Shown here: positions 1-6,355 of the stretch, in pieces
Position numbering within the stretch: the first letter of the stretch is position 1
Layout: every line of letters begins with the position of its first letter
DNA from: Verrucomicrobiales bacterium
GTDB lineage: Bacteria > Verrucomicrobiota > Verrucomicrobiia > Verrucomicrobiales > Akkermansiaceae
DNA: 16,135 nt
NCBI GenBank assembly: GCA_003527555.1
Contig: DPWT01000048.1
Coordinates: 1-16,135, forward strand
Reading direction: 5' to 3'
The notes under the pieces: model-generated
Seen by the model: the letters and a program-made list of their open reading frames with translations, nothing else
Database searches by the model: none
Told to the model about the DNA's origin: nothing
Translations under genes and position numbers: made by a program

Positions 1-570
1 TGCTGTCGTAATCTCGAACAGCCCGCGACCATGGTCAAACTTCAGGGTGCGGTCGTCCTGGAGTGTCAGGAAAGCGGGTCCCTCGACCACTGCGCGGATA
101 TCATGGGGCAGTTTTATTTCTGCCACTCCATGCTGGATGACGAGTGTAGAGCCTTCTACCAAGGTATTGCTCCTGAGATTTTTGTCCTTGGAGGCATGAG
201 AAAGGGCATAGGCCGATCCAGAAGCCACTTGGAAGGTCGCGAGGCGCGGCGTGGGATCAGGGGTCGCAATCATCCATAGCACCGCGCCGACGATCACGAT
301 CGCCGCGGCAGCGGCAAAGACAGAGAGGCGGATAGCCTTGCTGCGTTGGTCTTGCAGCACACGCTCGATGGGGACAGGAGTCGATTGATTGATCGTTTTT
401 TTAGCGGCAAAACGGGTTTCAAGGCAGCTGTGTATCTGTGCGAGCCTGCGCCACGTTGCGCGTGCCTCAGGACTGGCGATCAGTTCCTGATCCAACTCTG
501 CAGCTTCCTCAGCGGTGAGATCACCGTCGAGCATACGCAGCATCTGAGATTCGAGGTTGTCTGGCTTCAT
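1..570 (-). CDS. FecR-like anti-sigma/sensor membrane protein (3' end beyond window)
   Basis: The frame opens at an ATG at 570-568 and stays open to the window edge, giving 190 residues without a stop. Residues 1-60 are acidic and helical (MLDGDLTAEEAAELDQEL), like the cytoplasmic anti-sigma segment of FecR-type regulators. One membrane helix lies at about 83-102. A periplasmic FecR-like beta domain follows, recognisable from the G-V-A-E-I-K-L-P and V-V-E-G-P-A-F pattern at about 148-167. The ATG overlaps the stop of the upstream sigma-factor gene (TAATG on the minus strand), so the two are very likely translationally coupled and work as a pair: the membrane protein holds or activates the sigma factor in response to an envelope signal. 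In planctomycetes and verrucomicrobia such proteins often carry a C-terminal LamG-like domain; whether this one does lies outside the window. The family call is good, the ligand unknown. Confidence 0.85.
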   Translation of the reverse strand, partial: MKPDNLESQMLRMLDGDLTAEEAAELDQELIASPEARATWRRLAQIHSCLETRFAAKKTINQSTPVPIERVLQDQRSKAIRLSVFAAAAAIVIVGAVLWMIATPDPTPRLATFQVASGSAYALSHASKDKNLRSNTLVEGSTLVIQHGVAEIKLPHDIRAVVEGPAFLTLQDDRTLKFDHGRGLFEITTA

Positions 571-1109
571 TACGATTTACTGGAAAGTGTGTTATCGATA
601 CAGCGCTTGAGTGATTCACGGATGCGTAACAGCGCGATGCGCAGACTGCCCGCAGTGCGTCCACTGCGCGATGCGTAATCCTCCAGCGAGTGCCCTGGTG
701 TGTAGCGTTCTTCTATCAACTCGCGTTGCCCTTCATTAAGCTTTCCGAGACAGGTGTCCAGAGCCGCGTGGATTTTTTCCTCGTTGGTTTCATAAGATCC
801 GTCATTGCTGAGCAGATCGACCAGCTCTTCTGAAAACATGATTCGCTGATCGCGCCGGGCGCGGTCACGCTGGCGATGCACCTCGTAGCGGGCAATTTGA
901 AAACTCCAGGCAAGGAAATTGGTGCCATGCTCAAATTGATCACGCTTATTCCAGAGCACCACGTTGGTTTCCTGCAGCACATCTAAAACATCCGGGCTTC
1001 CCGGCATCAGCGACACAATAAATGCACGCAAGTTCCCCTGATGTTCCGTCAGGAGCTTGATGAATACCTGAAGGTTTTCAGGATTCTTGCGATTTGAAAA
1101 CATACTCAT
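570..1109 (-). CDS. ECF-type RNA polymerase sigma factor (Rhodopirellula/Verrucomicrobium family)
   Basis: This 179-residue protein has the two-domain layout of ECF sigma factors. Region 2 spans about residues 15-88 and includes the L-Q-E-T-N-V-V-L-W segment and the region 2.3/2.4 stretch F-L-A-W-S-F-Q-I-A-R-Y-E-V. Region 4 spans about 115-170 (LNEGQRELIEERY, then a helix-turn-helix around LEDYASRSGRTAGSLRIALL). Wording and length fit the sigma-70 subfamily expanded in Rhodopirellula and Verrucomicrobium. It would direct RNA polymerase to a small regulon that cannot be read from this window. Its stop overlaps the start of the FecR-like gene by one base, which supports a sigma/anti-sigma pair. 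The first ATG (1109) has no Shine-Dalgarno; a second in-frame ATG two codons later (1103) is equally possible. A short inverted repeat lies just upstream at 1115-1133. Confidence 0.92.
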   Translation of the reverse strand: MSMFSNRKNPENLQVFIKLLTEHQGNLRAFIVSLMPGSPDVLDVLQETNVVLWNKRDQFEHGTNFLAWSFQIARYEVHRQRDRARRDQRIMFSEELVDLLSNDGSYETNEEKIHAALDTCLGKLNEGQRELIEERYTPGHSLEDYASRSGRTAGSLRIALLRIRESLKRCIDNTLSSKS

Positions 1110-1114
1110 TGAAT

Positions 1115-1133
1115 AACCGAATTTAGTCCGGTT
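1115..1133. promoter_or_regulatory. Short inverted repeat just upstream of the sigma-factor start
   Basis: AACCG and CGGTT form a perfect 5-bp inverted repeat separated by 9 bp, ending 6 bases before the sigma-factor ATG. It could be an operator half-site pair or a small hairpin over the translation start, but a 5-bp repeat is within what chance gives. Confidence 0.2.
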
Positions 1134-1173
1134 TCGTTACAGAAAAATTACATGTCGCCAGGTGATTGTGAGT

Positions 1174-1213
1174 TAGAGGTGTTGGAGTATGGACGGCTTG
1201 CCTCCGCACTCTA
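1174..1213 (-). terminator. Imperfect stem-loop after the SGNH hydrolase gene
   Basis: TAGAGGTG...GGAG and CTCC...CACTCTA pair imperfectly: TAGAG, a one-base bulge, TG, a small internal loop, then GGAG/CTCC, around a loop of about 14 nt. The structure starts 12 bases past the SGNH stop codon on the minus strand. No T-run follows, so if it ends transcription it is not a classical intrinsic terminator. It could instead be a 3'-end stabiliser. Confidence 0.3.
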
Positions 1214-1225
1214 GTATGACAATCC

Positions 1226-1951
1226 TTATTTCTTTGTCTCCAAGATCTTAGAAATTTTAATCAAAACTTGTTCGGCGAGTTTTGCCGATCCTTTCGGCGT
1301 GTAATGCACATCGCCAGGTTTGGTAAACATGTCCGGTGCGAACGATGCCGACAACTTGTGCAGGTCATTGATCGCCACGCCGTGCTTTTTCATCACACGC
1401 GCGGCGGCAGCGTTGTACTTGATGTCATCGCCAACTACCCTGCCAGCCTCGCCCTCGGGCACAAAGGTCGTGCTTGCCCAGATCAAAGTCGCCCCGGTCT
1501 TTTTGAGACGGACGACGAGTTTTTCGATGTTCTTTTCATACTCAGGAAGCGGCGTGGAAAGTGTGCCTTTAATCTTGTCGCGTCGGCCTTGAGTTTTTGA
1601 TTCCGGATGGCGGTAACAGAGATCCCACAGCCCCCAGTTGAAGTGAATGACGTGCCATTTTTTATCGCCAAGCCATTTATCAATTTGAGCGAGCCCACGT
1701 GGAGTATCACCGCAGTTGGCTTTCGGGCGGAAAACGTTAGCTTTTCCTTCAAGGCCCTTGCGAACCTGTCTGGTGTAGCCAATGGAGATGGAGTCGCCTA
1801 GAATCAGGACATTAGGTAACTTCGCTTGGGCATTAGCCTCCTCGGTCATACCTTTTCGATCCTCCTTGGGCGTTGTAAATTCCTCGGCATGTGAGGTGGA
1901 CGACAGGCAGAGAGCGCTGAGCCCAAGGACAACTGCCATTCTGGTAAACAT
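1226..1951 (-). CDS. Secreted SGNH/GDSL-family hydrolase
   Basis: The chosen ATG at 1951 gives 241 residues. It is preceded at good spacing by AAGGG and opens directly into a signal peptide (hydrophobic core at about 5-17, S-H-A cleavage site near residue 22), so the protein should be exported. The SGNH blocks are visible: block I GDSIS with nucleophile Ser54, a Gly81 in C-G-D-T, an Asn105 in the H-F-N-W-G-L-W-D-L block, and a C-terminal G-D-V-H-Y-T with His216. The usual Asp-x-x-His appears here as Asp-x-His (Asp214/His216). Family members are esterases, lipases or carbohydrate deacetylases; related planctomycete/verrucomicrobial proteins are often found with polysaccharide degradation, but nothing adjacent fixes a substrate. 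Upstream in-frame ATGs at 1987, 1996 and 2053 exist but would put 12-34 residues before the signal peptide. Confidence 0.85.
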   Translation of the reverse strand: MFTRMAVVLGLSALCLSSTSHAEEFTTPKEDRKGMTEEANAQAKLPNVLILGDSISIGYTRQVRKGLEGKANVFRPKANCGDTPRGLAQIDKWLGDKKWHVIHFNWGLWDLCYRHPESKTQGRRDKIKGTLSTPLPEYEKNIEKLVVRLKKTGATLIWASTTFVPEGEAGRVVGDDIKYNAAAARVMKKHGVAINDLHKLSASFAPDMFTKPGDVHYTPKGSAKLAEQVLIKISKILETKK

Positions 1952-1955
1952 ACCA

Positions 1956-1960
1956 CCCTT
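1956..1960 (-). promoter_or_regulatory. Ribosome binding site of the SGNH hydrolase gene
   Basis: AAGGG lies 4 bases before the ATG at 1951. It is one of only two plausible Shine-Dalgarno sequences in the window and decides the start in favour of the ATG directly at the signal peptide. Confidence 0.5.
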
Positions 1961-2054
1961 AAGTTTTATAAAATTCAATTTAGCCATCAATTCCATACTT
2001 CCCGAAATACACCGAAGAGAAATAAACGCCGTAATTATTTTTAGTTCTTTCATC

Positions 2055-2954
2055 TCAATGCCAAGCACCCGCAAGAAGCTCATTGAGGCGGGTTTTCTCA
2101 GCAGTGCTCGTCTTACACAAAAACCCGCTGTTATGTGCAAAGTGCACGTCCGGCTCGTCCTGCACTCGGGTGAAATCGAGCTGCGGATGGTCTTGGAATC
2201 TGGCGATGCCGTAACCATCACCTCGGCTGTCCGGATAAACAATCGCAGCAATTTCGTTTTCCAGTCCGATGACAAAAATATAGCGGGCGAGCCCGCCGGA
2301 TGCGTCATCGATGATATCGTCTGCACGTGGCAAGCAAAGCGCACTGAAATCGCCATTCGATGTAGAAACCTCCCAGCGCTCCACGCGGGTGCTTACGTAG
2401 TTAATTTTCTCGCGTACGCCTTCAAGGTATTCGATCAGGTCGCTGCCGATCATACGCATTAGTTCATAGATTGGCTCTCCGGGGTTGTGGTTTGCCGACT
2501 GTGCAAATCGACGCAGCATAGTAATATCGATCGGCGAGCTAAGTCTTCCGACAATATTCCGCTCCACACCAAGCCATTCAGCTGTTTTGTTAGGGCCGCG
2601 GCAGTCAAACCATTCTGCGGGTTCGAGCCAATCGCAAAATAGCCGCGCATCGTCGTAAAGGCCTAGGTGTTTGAGCACGAGCGATAGCGCACAGGTCGGC
2701 ACGTGGTCGCGCGGGAACTGGTGGTGATCAAAGTTGTTTTTCTCTGGCTCGTGCTGATGCCCCACATCAATCACACAGATGCTAGAATCATCTAGCTCAT
2801 CATCAGAAGGGTCTTTTCTAACAATCGGAATAGGGTGTTTTGCCAGCATCACGGAGCAGGCAAGAAAATCATCCTTATGTGCGCCTCCGGGATGGGTGAT
2901 GATGGATTGAATCGACATGCGTTCTGCATAGGGATCACAGGCATTGCTGTCCAC
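2055..2954 (-). CDS. MYG1 (UPF0160) family protein, predicted metal-dependent exonuclease/phosphoesterase
   Basis: The 299-residue protein matches the MYG1 family along its length. The metal-site motifs are present: T-H-P-G-G-A-H-K-D-D at about 20-29, V-I-D-V-G at 61-65 and F-D-H-H-Q-F at 75-80, resembling the DHH phosphoesterase layout. A C-terminal H-N-S-G-F block also fits. Eukaryotic MYG1 has been reported as a 3'-5' RNA exonuclease; bacterial members are poorly characterised, so an exonuclease role here is an inference. It starts 23 bases after glgA on the same strand and may be co-transcribed with it. The frame begins with GTG at 2954, preceded by AAGGAAAGG. An alternative is the ATG at 2918, directly before S-I-Q-S-I-I-T-H, which is where many family members begin but has no Shine-Dalgarno. 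Confidence 0.85.
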   Translation of the reverse strand: MDSNACDPYAERMSIQSIITHPGGAHKDDFLACSVMLAKHPIPIVRKDPSDDELDDSSICVIDVGHQHEPEKNNFDHHQFPRDHVPTCALSLVLKHLGLYDDARLFCDWLEPAEWFDCRGPNKTAEWLGVERNIVGRLSSPIDITMLRRFAQSANHNPGEPIYELMRMIGSDLIEYLEGVREKINYVSTRVERWEVSTSNGDFSALCLPRADDIIDDASGGLARYIFVIGLENEIAAIVYPDSRGDGYGIARFQDHPQLDFTRVQDEPDVHFAHNSGFLCKTSTAEKTRLNELLAGAWH

Positions 2955-2963
2955 CCTTTCCTT
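2955..2963 (-). promoter_or_regulatory. Possible ribosome binding site of the MYG1-family gene
   Basis: AAGGAAAGG lies directly upstream of the GTG at 2954, with AAGGA about 4 bases from it. It favours GTG over the ATG at 2918, though the purine run could be incidental. Confidence 0.35.
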
Positions 2964-2977
2964 GCCATAGGCGCTTC

Positions 2978-4546
2978 CTATGCCCCCACTTTTTTGCCGA
3001 GCATTTTCTCGTAAAGGGCGATGTAGTTTGACGCTGTGGTTGTGTGATTAAAGCGGTTAGCAGATTCTTTCATGATGCGTGTGAGCGTCTTCTCCTTTTC
3101 TTGGAATGACCTGCGGTAGAACCCGATCGCTTCATCGATGCCCCACCGGAGCCCCTCTGGCCCGTAGTGCTGGAAGCGGAAACCGTTGCCCATCGTGCAA
3201 TCATGATGCATATGCTCAACGGTGTCGTGGATGCCGCCAGTATCGTGAACAACGGATAAGGTGCCATATTTGGGGCTCACCATCTGGGGTAGCCCACACG
3301 GCTCAAAACGCGACGGCATCAGCATGAAATCCGCAGCCGCATAACCAAGCCGAGAGTCCGACTCCTTGAAATCCATCACAGCAACACGATCCTGCAAGTT
3401 GTGCATTTGTACGATAGTTTGGAAATGCGGGAAAAACTCACCATTGGCGATGATAGCAACTTGAAGCCCAATGTCTGAGTAGTCGGCTACCGTTTGGTAA
3501 AGAATGTCGGCCAATAGCTGGCAGCCTTTTTGCATGGGATCCAGACGTGATGGCCAGAACAACATTGGTGCATCTGGGTCCACATTTAGCCCAGCTTTTT
3601 CCTGGAGAGCACGTTTATTAATCGCTTTCCCCTCCATGACTTTCTCGTGATCATAGTTAAACGCAAGAGATGGGTCAGTAGCTGGATCATAAGAAACATC
3701 CGGAGCATTCAGAATGCCGCTCGCACAACCAGCATGCAGCTTGTTAGAAAGTTCATTGCGGATTGAATCAGGCACAAACGCATGTTTTCCTTCAACCACC
3801 TCGTGGAGAAAGGTTTCGCTCACCGAGTTTACATGGTCTGCCGCAAAAATTCCGGTTGCTAACAAATCCGTGGCATTTCCATCGCGCGATTCCTCATAGG
3901 AATGCGGTGGGTTTTCAAAATACATGTGGTTCCAGAATTCGGCGGCATCTATCCCGCGATCCTCGATTTCCGCCATGGTCAATTTTTCCGTATGGATATT
4001 GTGCAGGGTGAGTAGAGAAGGAATGTTGAATCGCCTTGCGGCGGCTGGAATAAGACCCGTCATCCAATCGTTACAATGAATAAGATCTGGCCTAACCTGT
4101 GGGATGATGTAGTTGATGACATCCCGCTGGAATGCAAGTGCCATGCGCAGGTTTTCATCGGCATAAACTTCAGCGCGGTGGTAGAAAACGCGATCTTCGG
4201 CAAGGTGTATACGTTCTTTCCCTAGGTTTTCCCTAACACGCTGGTATTCGCGGTTATGTACCTCTTGCACATCAAGGTTAAACATTCTCCTGTAGTTAGG
4301 TAGTGCAACATGAACATCAGCACCCTGATCATAGAGAGCGCTGACTAACGATGCAGAAACGTCTGCCATACCACCAGCCTTGGCGTGCATACGCTGAGCC
4401 ATATTTCCCATACCTTTGGGCAAATAGGTGATTTCCGGTGTCACCACGAGGATTGTGGGACTATCGGGTAAGCCGTCAATTTTGGCCTCCGTTTTACCGG
4501 CAGCCTCAGTGACATTAGCTGTCAAACCCGTCATCTGTTTTTTCAT
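2978..4546 (-). CDS. glgA: Glycogen/starch synthase (GT5 family)
   Basis: The protein has 522 residues, close to the usual length for GT5 glycogen synthases. It transfers glucose from ADP-glucose to the non-reducing end of an alpha-1,4-glucan in the cytoplasm. Two Rossmann-like halves are evident. The N-terminal half carries K-A-G-G-M-A-D-V at 56-63, the family's KxGGLxDV sugar-nucleotide loop with Met and Ala variants, plus H-C-N-D-W at 157-161 and a T-L-H-N block at about 180-183. The C-terminal half carries S-R-L-D-P-M-Q-K-G at 333-341, R-F-E-P-C-G-L-P-Q at 413-421 with the catalytic Glu415, and T-G-G-I-H-D-T-V at 436-443. The first 28 residues are a non-conserved extension. No Shine-Dalgarno precedes the ATG. 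It sits after the respiratory operon's terminator, so it probably has its own promoter within 4547-4640; a weak TTGCTC/TTATGT pair with a 17-bp spacer is present there but not convincing. Confidence 0.93.
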   Translation of the reverse strand: MKKQMTGLTANVTEAAGKTEAKIDGLPDSPTILVVTPEITYLPKGMGNMAQRMHAKAGGMADVSASLVSALYDQGADVHVALPNYRRMFNLDVQEVHNREYQRVRENLGKERIHLAEDRVFYHRAEVYADENLRMALAFQRDVINYIIPQVRPDLIHCNDWMTGLIPAAARRFNIPSLLTLHNIHTEKLTMAEIEDRGIDAAEFWNHMYFENPPHSYEESRDGNATDLLATGIFAADHVNSVSETFLHEVVEGKHAFVPDSIRNELSNKLHAGCASGILNAPDVSYDPATDPSLAFNYDHEKVMEGKAINKRALQEKAGLNVDPDAPMLFWPSRLDPMQKGCQLLADILYQTVADYSDIGLQVAIIANGEFFPHFQTIVQMHNLQDRVAVMDFKESDSRLGYAAADFMLMPSRFEPCGLPQMVSPKYGTLSVVHDTGGIHDTVEHMHHDCTMGNGFRFQHYGPEGLRWGIDEAIGFYRRSFQEKEKTLTRIMKESANRFNHTTTASNYIALYEKMLGKKVGA

Positions 4547-4640
4547 TATTCATAAAAGATGTTACTATTCTCTATCTTCACTTAACACATAAACCAGCTT
4601 GTAGTCAGCGAGCAAGCTTGATGTTGATTATGACAGATTC

Positions 4641-4681
4641 GAAATAACAAATTAGGCTGCGGAATTTCTTCACGCAGCCTA
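4641..4681 (-). terminator. Intrinsic terminator of the act-cox operon
   Basis: TAGGCTGCG (4653-4661) and CGCAGCCTA (4673-4681) form a perfect 9-bp stem with an 11-nt loop. On the minus strand the stem is followed by a T-rich stretch (AATTTGTTATTT). It lies 36 bases past the coxB stop and before glgA, marking the end of the respiratory operon. Confidence 0.85.
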
Positions 4682-4716
4682 GTAATGAGTAACGGGAGAT
4701 TGCTTAGGTCTTGGGT

Positions 4717-5526
4717 CTACCTCGACGCGGTCTGCACGGTTGTTCCACGTCGTTCCTGACTTTTCTGAGCTGCATCTTCACTACGCTGCTTAACCCACGC
4801 GTAGTATTCTTTACCATCAATCACCTCTAGGGCGCCTTTCATATTAGCATGTGCTTCTCCACAAAGTTGGGCACAAACGACAAAAGTATCTATTTTTTCA
4901 ACTGGCTTAAACCACATCGGGATTTCTTTTCCTGGTATGCAATCTTGTTGGATACGCATAGGGACAATGGCAAAGTTATGAATGACATCCAGTGATGTCA
5001 CTTGTAGGATACTATTACGGTTTACTGGTAATCGAAGTGCTCCGTTTGCCACAAGAAAATCATCATAGCCATTTACGTCATCGGGATCTATACCGATTTG
5101 ATTCTCCCCGTCGATGAGTGAATTATCAGTTCGCCCAAATATACCGTCGTTTCCAGGGTAATGATAAACCCAGCTATATTGCCGGCCAATCACACGCACT
5201 CGCGGTGCATCTTTATCATTTGCTACAACCCGCTCGAAGGTATCCGTACGCTCGGCCCAAAGCGGGAAAGCAAACCCAAGAAGAAACACGGCCTCAACAA
5301 TAATCACACCAATTTCCAAGTGGGTAGAGACATGGCTTTTCACACCGGTGTAGGATGCTTTTGCTGTATTCTTGTGCCAAAACTTGATAATAGCGACGAA
5401 AAAATAAACCGTCCAGCCAATGAATAGCACCAGCATTAGCCAGTGGATGACGGCATTCATCTGGTCCACTTGGCCACCGTGTTCGGCGCTGTTTCCGGGA
5501 ATAGCAAAAAGATCGAGAATAGACAT
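4717..5526 (-). CDS. coxB: Cytochrome c oxidase subunit II (Cu-A subunit)
   Basis: The protein has 269 residues. Two N-terminal membrane helices lie at about 27-48 and 70-90, followed by a periplasmic cupredoxin domain. All Cu-A ligands are present: His183 in D-V-I-H-N-F, then C-A-Q-L-C-G-E-A-H-A-N-M giving Cys218, Cys222, His226 and Met229. The position that gives a backbone carbonyl ligand is Gln220 rather than the more common Glu. The aromatic electron-entry motif Q-Y-S-W-V-Y is at 116-121. There is no fused C-terminal cytochrome c domain, so this is aa3-like rather than caa3, and electrons must come from a separate cytochrome. It accepts electrons on the periplasmic side and passes them to haem a in CoxA. 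Its place as the last gene of the operon, after subunits I, III and IV, is unusual. No cleavable signal peptide is evident. Confidence 0.95.
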   Translation of the reverse strand: MSILDLFAIPGNSAEHGGQVDQMNAVIHWLMLVLFIGWTVYFFVAIIKFWHKNTAKASYTGVKSHVSTHLEIGVIIVEAVFLLGFAFPLWAERTDTFERVVANDKDAPRVRVIGRQYSWVYHYPGNDGIFGRTDNSLIDGENQIGIDPDDVNGYDDFLVANGALRLPVNRNSILQVTSLDVIHNFAIVPMRIQQDCIPGKEIPMWFKPVEKIDTFVVCAQLCGEAHANMKGALEVIDGKEYYAWVKQRSEDAAQKSQERRGTTVQTASR

Positions 5527-5546
5527 ATTGAGTTAGTGAGTAAGAT

Positions 5547-5753
5547 TTACAAATCGCTAAGCGAGGGGTCAAAGTTCGCACGCTCACGCTTAGCGATACG
5601 AACAATAAATAAGATGATGCTGCAGAGAATGGGGATGATGAGTAGGAGCATGACAAGCATGGCGTATCCTGCTGCCACGGAGTCAAGATGATCCTTCCCT
5701 GTACCCATACAAACAGAACATGCAAGAACTTCTGGTAGTGCTGTGATTGTCAT
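5547..5753 (-). CDS. Small one-helix membrane protein with a CxxC motif
   Basis: This 68-residue protein is not assigned to a named family. Residues 1-26 carry A-C-S-V-C-M-G, a Cys-x-x-Cys at 12-15. One membrane helix spans about 27-53. The basic run R-I-A-K-R-E-R follows it, which by the positive-inside rule puts the C-terminus in the cytoplasm and the CxxC on the periplasmic side. It starts 5 bases after the preceding small gene and ends 20 bases before coxB, so it belongs to the oxidase operon. Short C-x-V-C-x-G membrane proteins are familiar to me beside oxidase genes in related phyla. A role in copper handling or disulphide state near Cu-A, or as an accessory subunit, is inference. There is no CxxCH, so it is not a cytochrome c. 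Confidence 0.8.
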   Translation of the reverse strand: MTITALPEVLACSVCMGTGKDHLDSVAAGYAMLVMLLLIIPILCSIILFIVRIAKRERANFDPSLSDL

Positions 5754-5758
5754 GATTA

Positions 5759-5953
5759 TTAGATGTTGTGTGATTTTTTGTAGAATCTAACGCCATAAAT
5801 CGGCAGGATAATTGCCGCCAGAGCGCATGTGCCTCCAAAAATTTTCATTCCTAGTGCGGGAGATGCCTCAAGCACGAATGCCCATAAAACAACAAACAAA
5901 CAAAGCAACGTGGCTAGTGATATAAAGATGATATGGAAACCTTTTAGAGACAT
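5759..5953 (-). CDS. Small two-helix membrane protein of the oxidase operon
   Basis: This 64-residue protein has two predicted membrane helices, at about 8-29 and 36-55, with a basic C-terminus (R-F-Y-K-K) likely in the cytoplasm. No metal-binding or catalytic motif is visible. Spacing is tight on both sides (27 bases after the subunit IV gene, 5 bases before the CxxC protein), so it is co-transcribed with the oxidase. The likely job is an accessory or assembly subunit of the oxidase, judged from position only. The start M-S-L-K-G-F-H is the only sensible ATG and has no Shine-Dalgarno. Confidence 0.75.
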   Translation of the reverse strand: MSLKGFHIIFISLATLLCLFVVLWAFVLEASPALGMKIFGGTCALAAIILPIYGVRFYKKSHNI

Positions 5954-5980
5954 GTTTTGTAGTTAAGATGTTAAAATTAG

Positions 5981-6319
5981 CTATCTGCCAAAGAAACCCT
6001 CAAATTCGACGGGGTCTGAAAATGCTAGTCCGGTGATCAGCATCAGACAAACCGCAAAGAAAAGACCAAAACCAAAAAGCCAATAGATGAGTTTCTTTTC
6101 ATGGTTGAGGTGCATAAATATTAACGCTACTAGTGTAGCCTTAAATAGTGCAATAAGCAAACCAATGACCATGTCTGCGGTTCCAAAGCCACGGGAACCG
6201 AAGTCAAGCCACTCGATTTTTGCAACTGCCACTGTAAGAACGGTGCAAACGAATAGCGCGCCACCAATTAATAAGTAGAGCTTTATATGCTTTTTGATTT
6301 GTTCTGGTGAGTCAGCCAT
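5981..6319 (-). CDS. Cytochrome c oxidase subunit IV family protein
   Basis: The protein has 112 residues and three predicted membrane helices (about 14-33, 49-70 and 77-100). The segment F-K-A-T-L-V-A-L-I-F-M-H-L at 59-71 is the hallmark of the bacterial caa3/aa3 oxidase subunit IV family, in which a small three-helix protein packs against the catalytic core and helps assembly. It follows coxC by 36 bases and is clearly part of the oxidase. No redox cofactor is expected. Confidence 0.9.
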   Translation of the reverse strand: MADSPEQIKKHIKLYLLIGGALFVCTVLTVAVAKIEWLDFGSRGFGTADMVIGLLIALFKATLVALIFMHLNHEKKLIYWLFGFGLFFAVCLMLITGLAFSDPVEFEGFFGR

Positions 6320-6355
6320 TTGATAAGAAATTAAGATTTTTTTAAATTAGTTGTT

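Noticed and set aside
1952..2356. Upstream extension of the SGNH frame (376 residues from 2356)
   Set aside because: The extension runs antiparallel in frame over the MYG1-family coding sequence region, lacks conserved text, and would bury the signal peptide; the ATG at 1951 has a ribosome binding site.
1782..2462. 226-residue open frame on the plus strand
   Set aside because: It lies opposite the SGNH and MYG1-family genes, has no recognisable domain and no start signal; it is a shadow frame.
4547..4640. glgA promoter (TTGCTC, 17 bp, TTATGT)
   Set aside because: Both hexamers match the consensus poorly; a promoter is expected here but this exact site is not supported enough to list.
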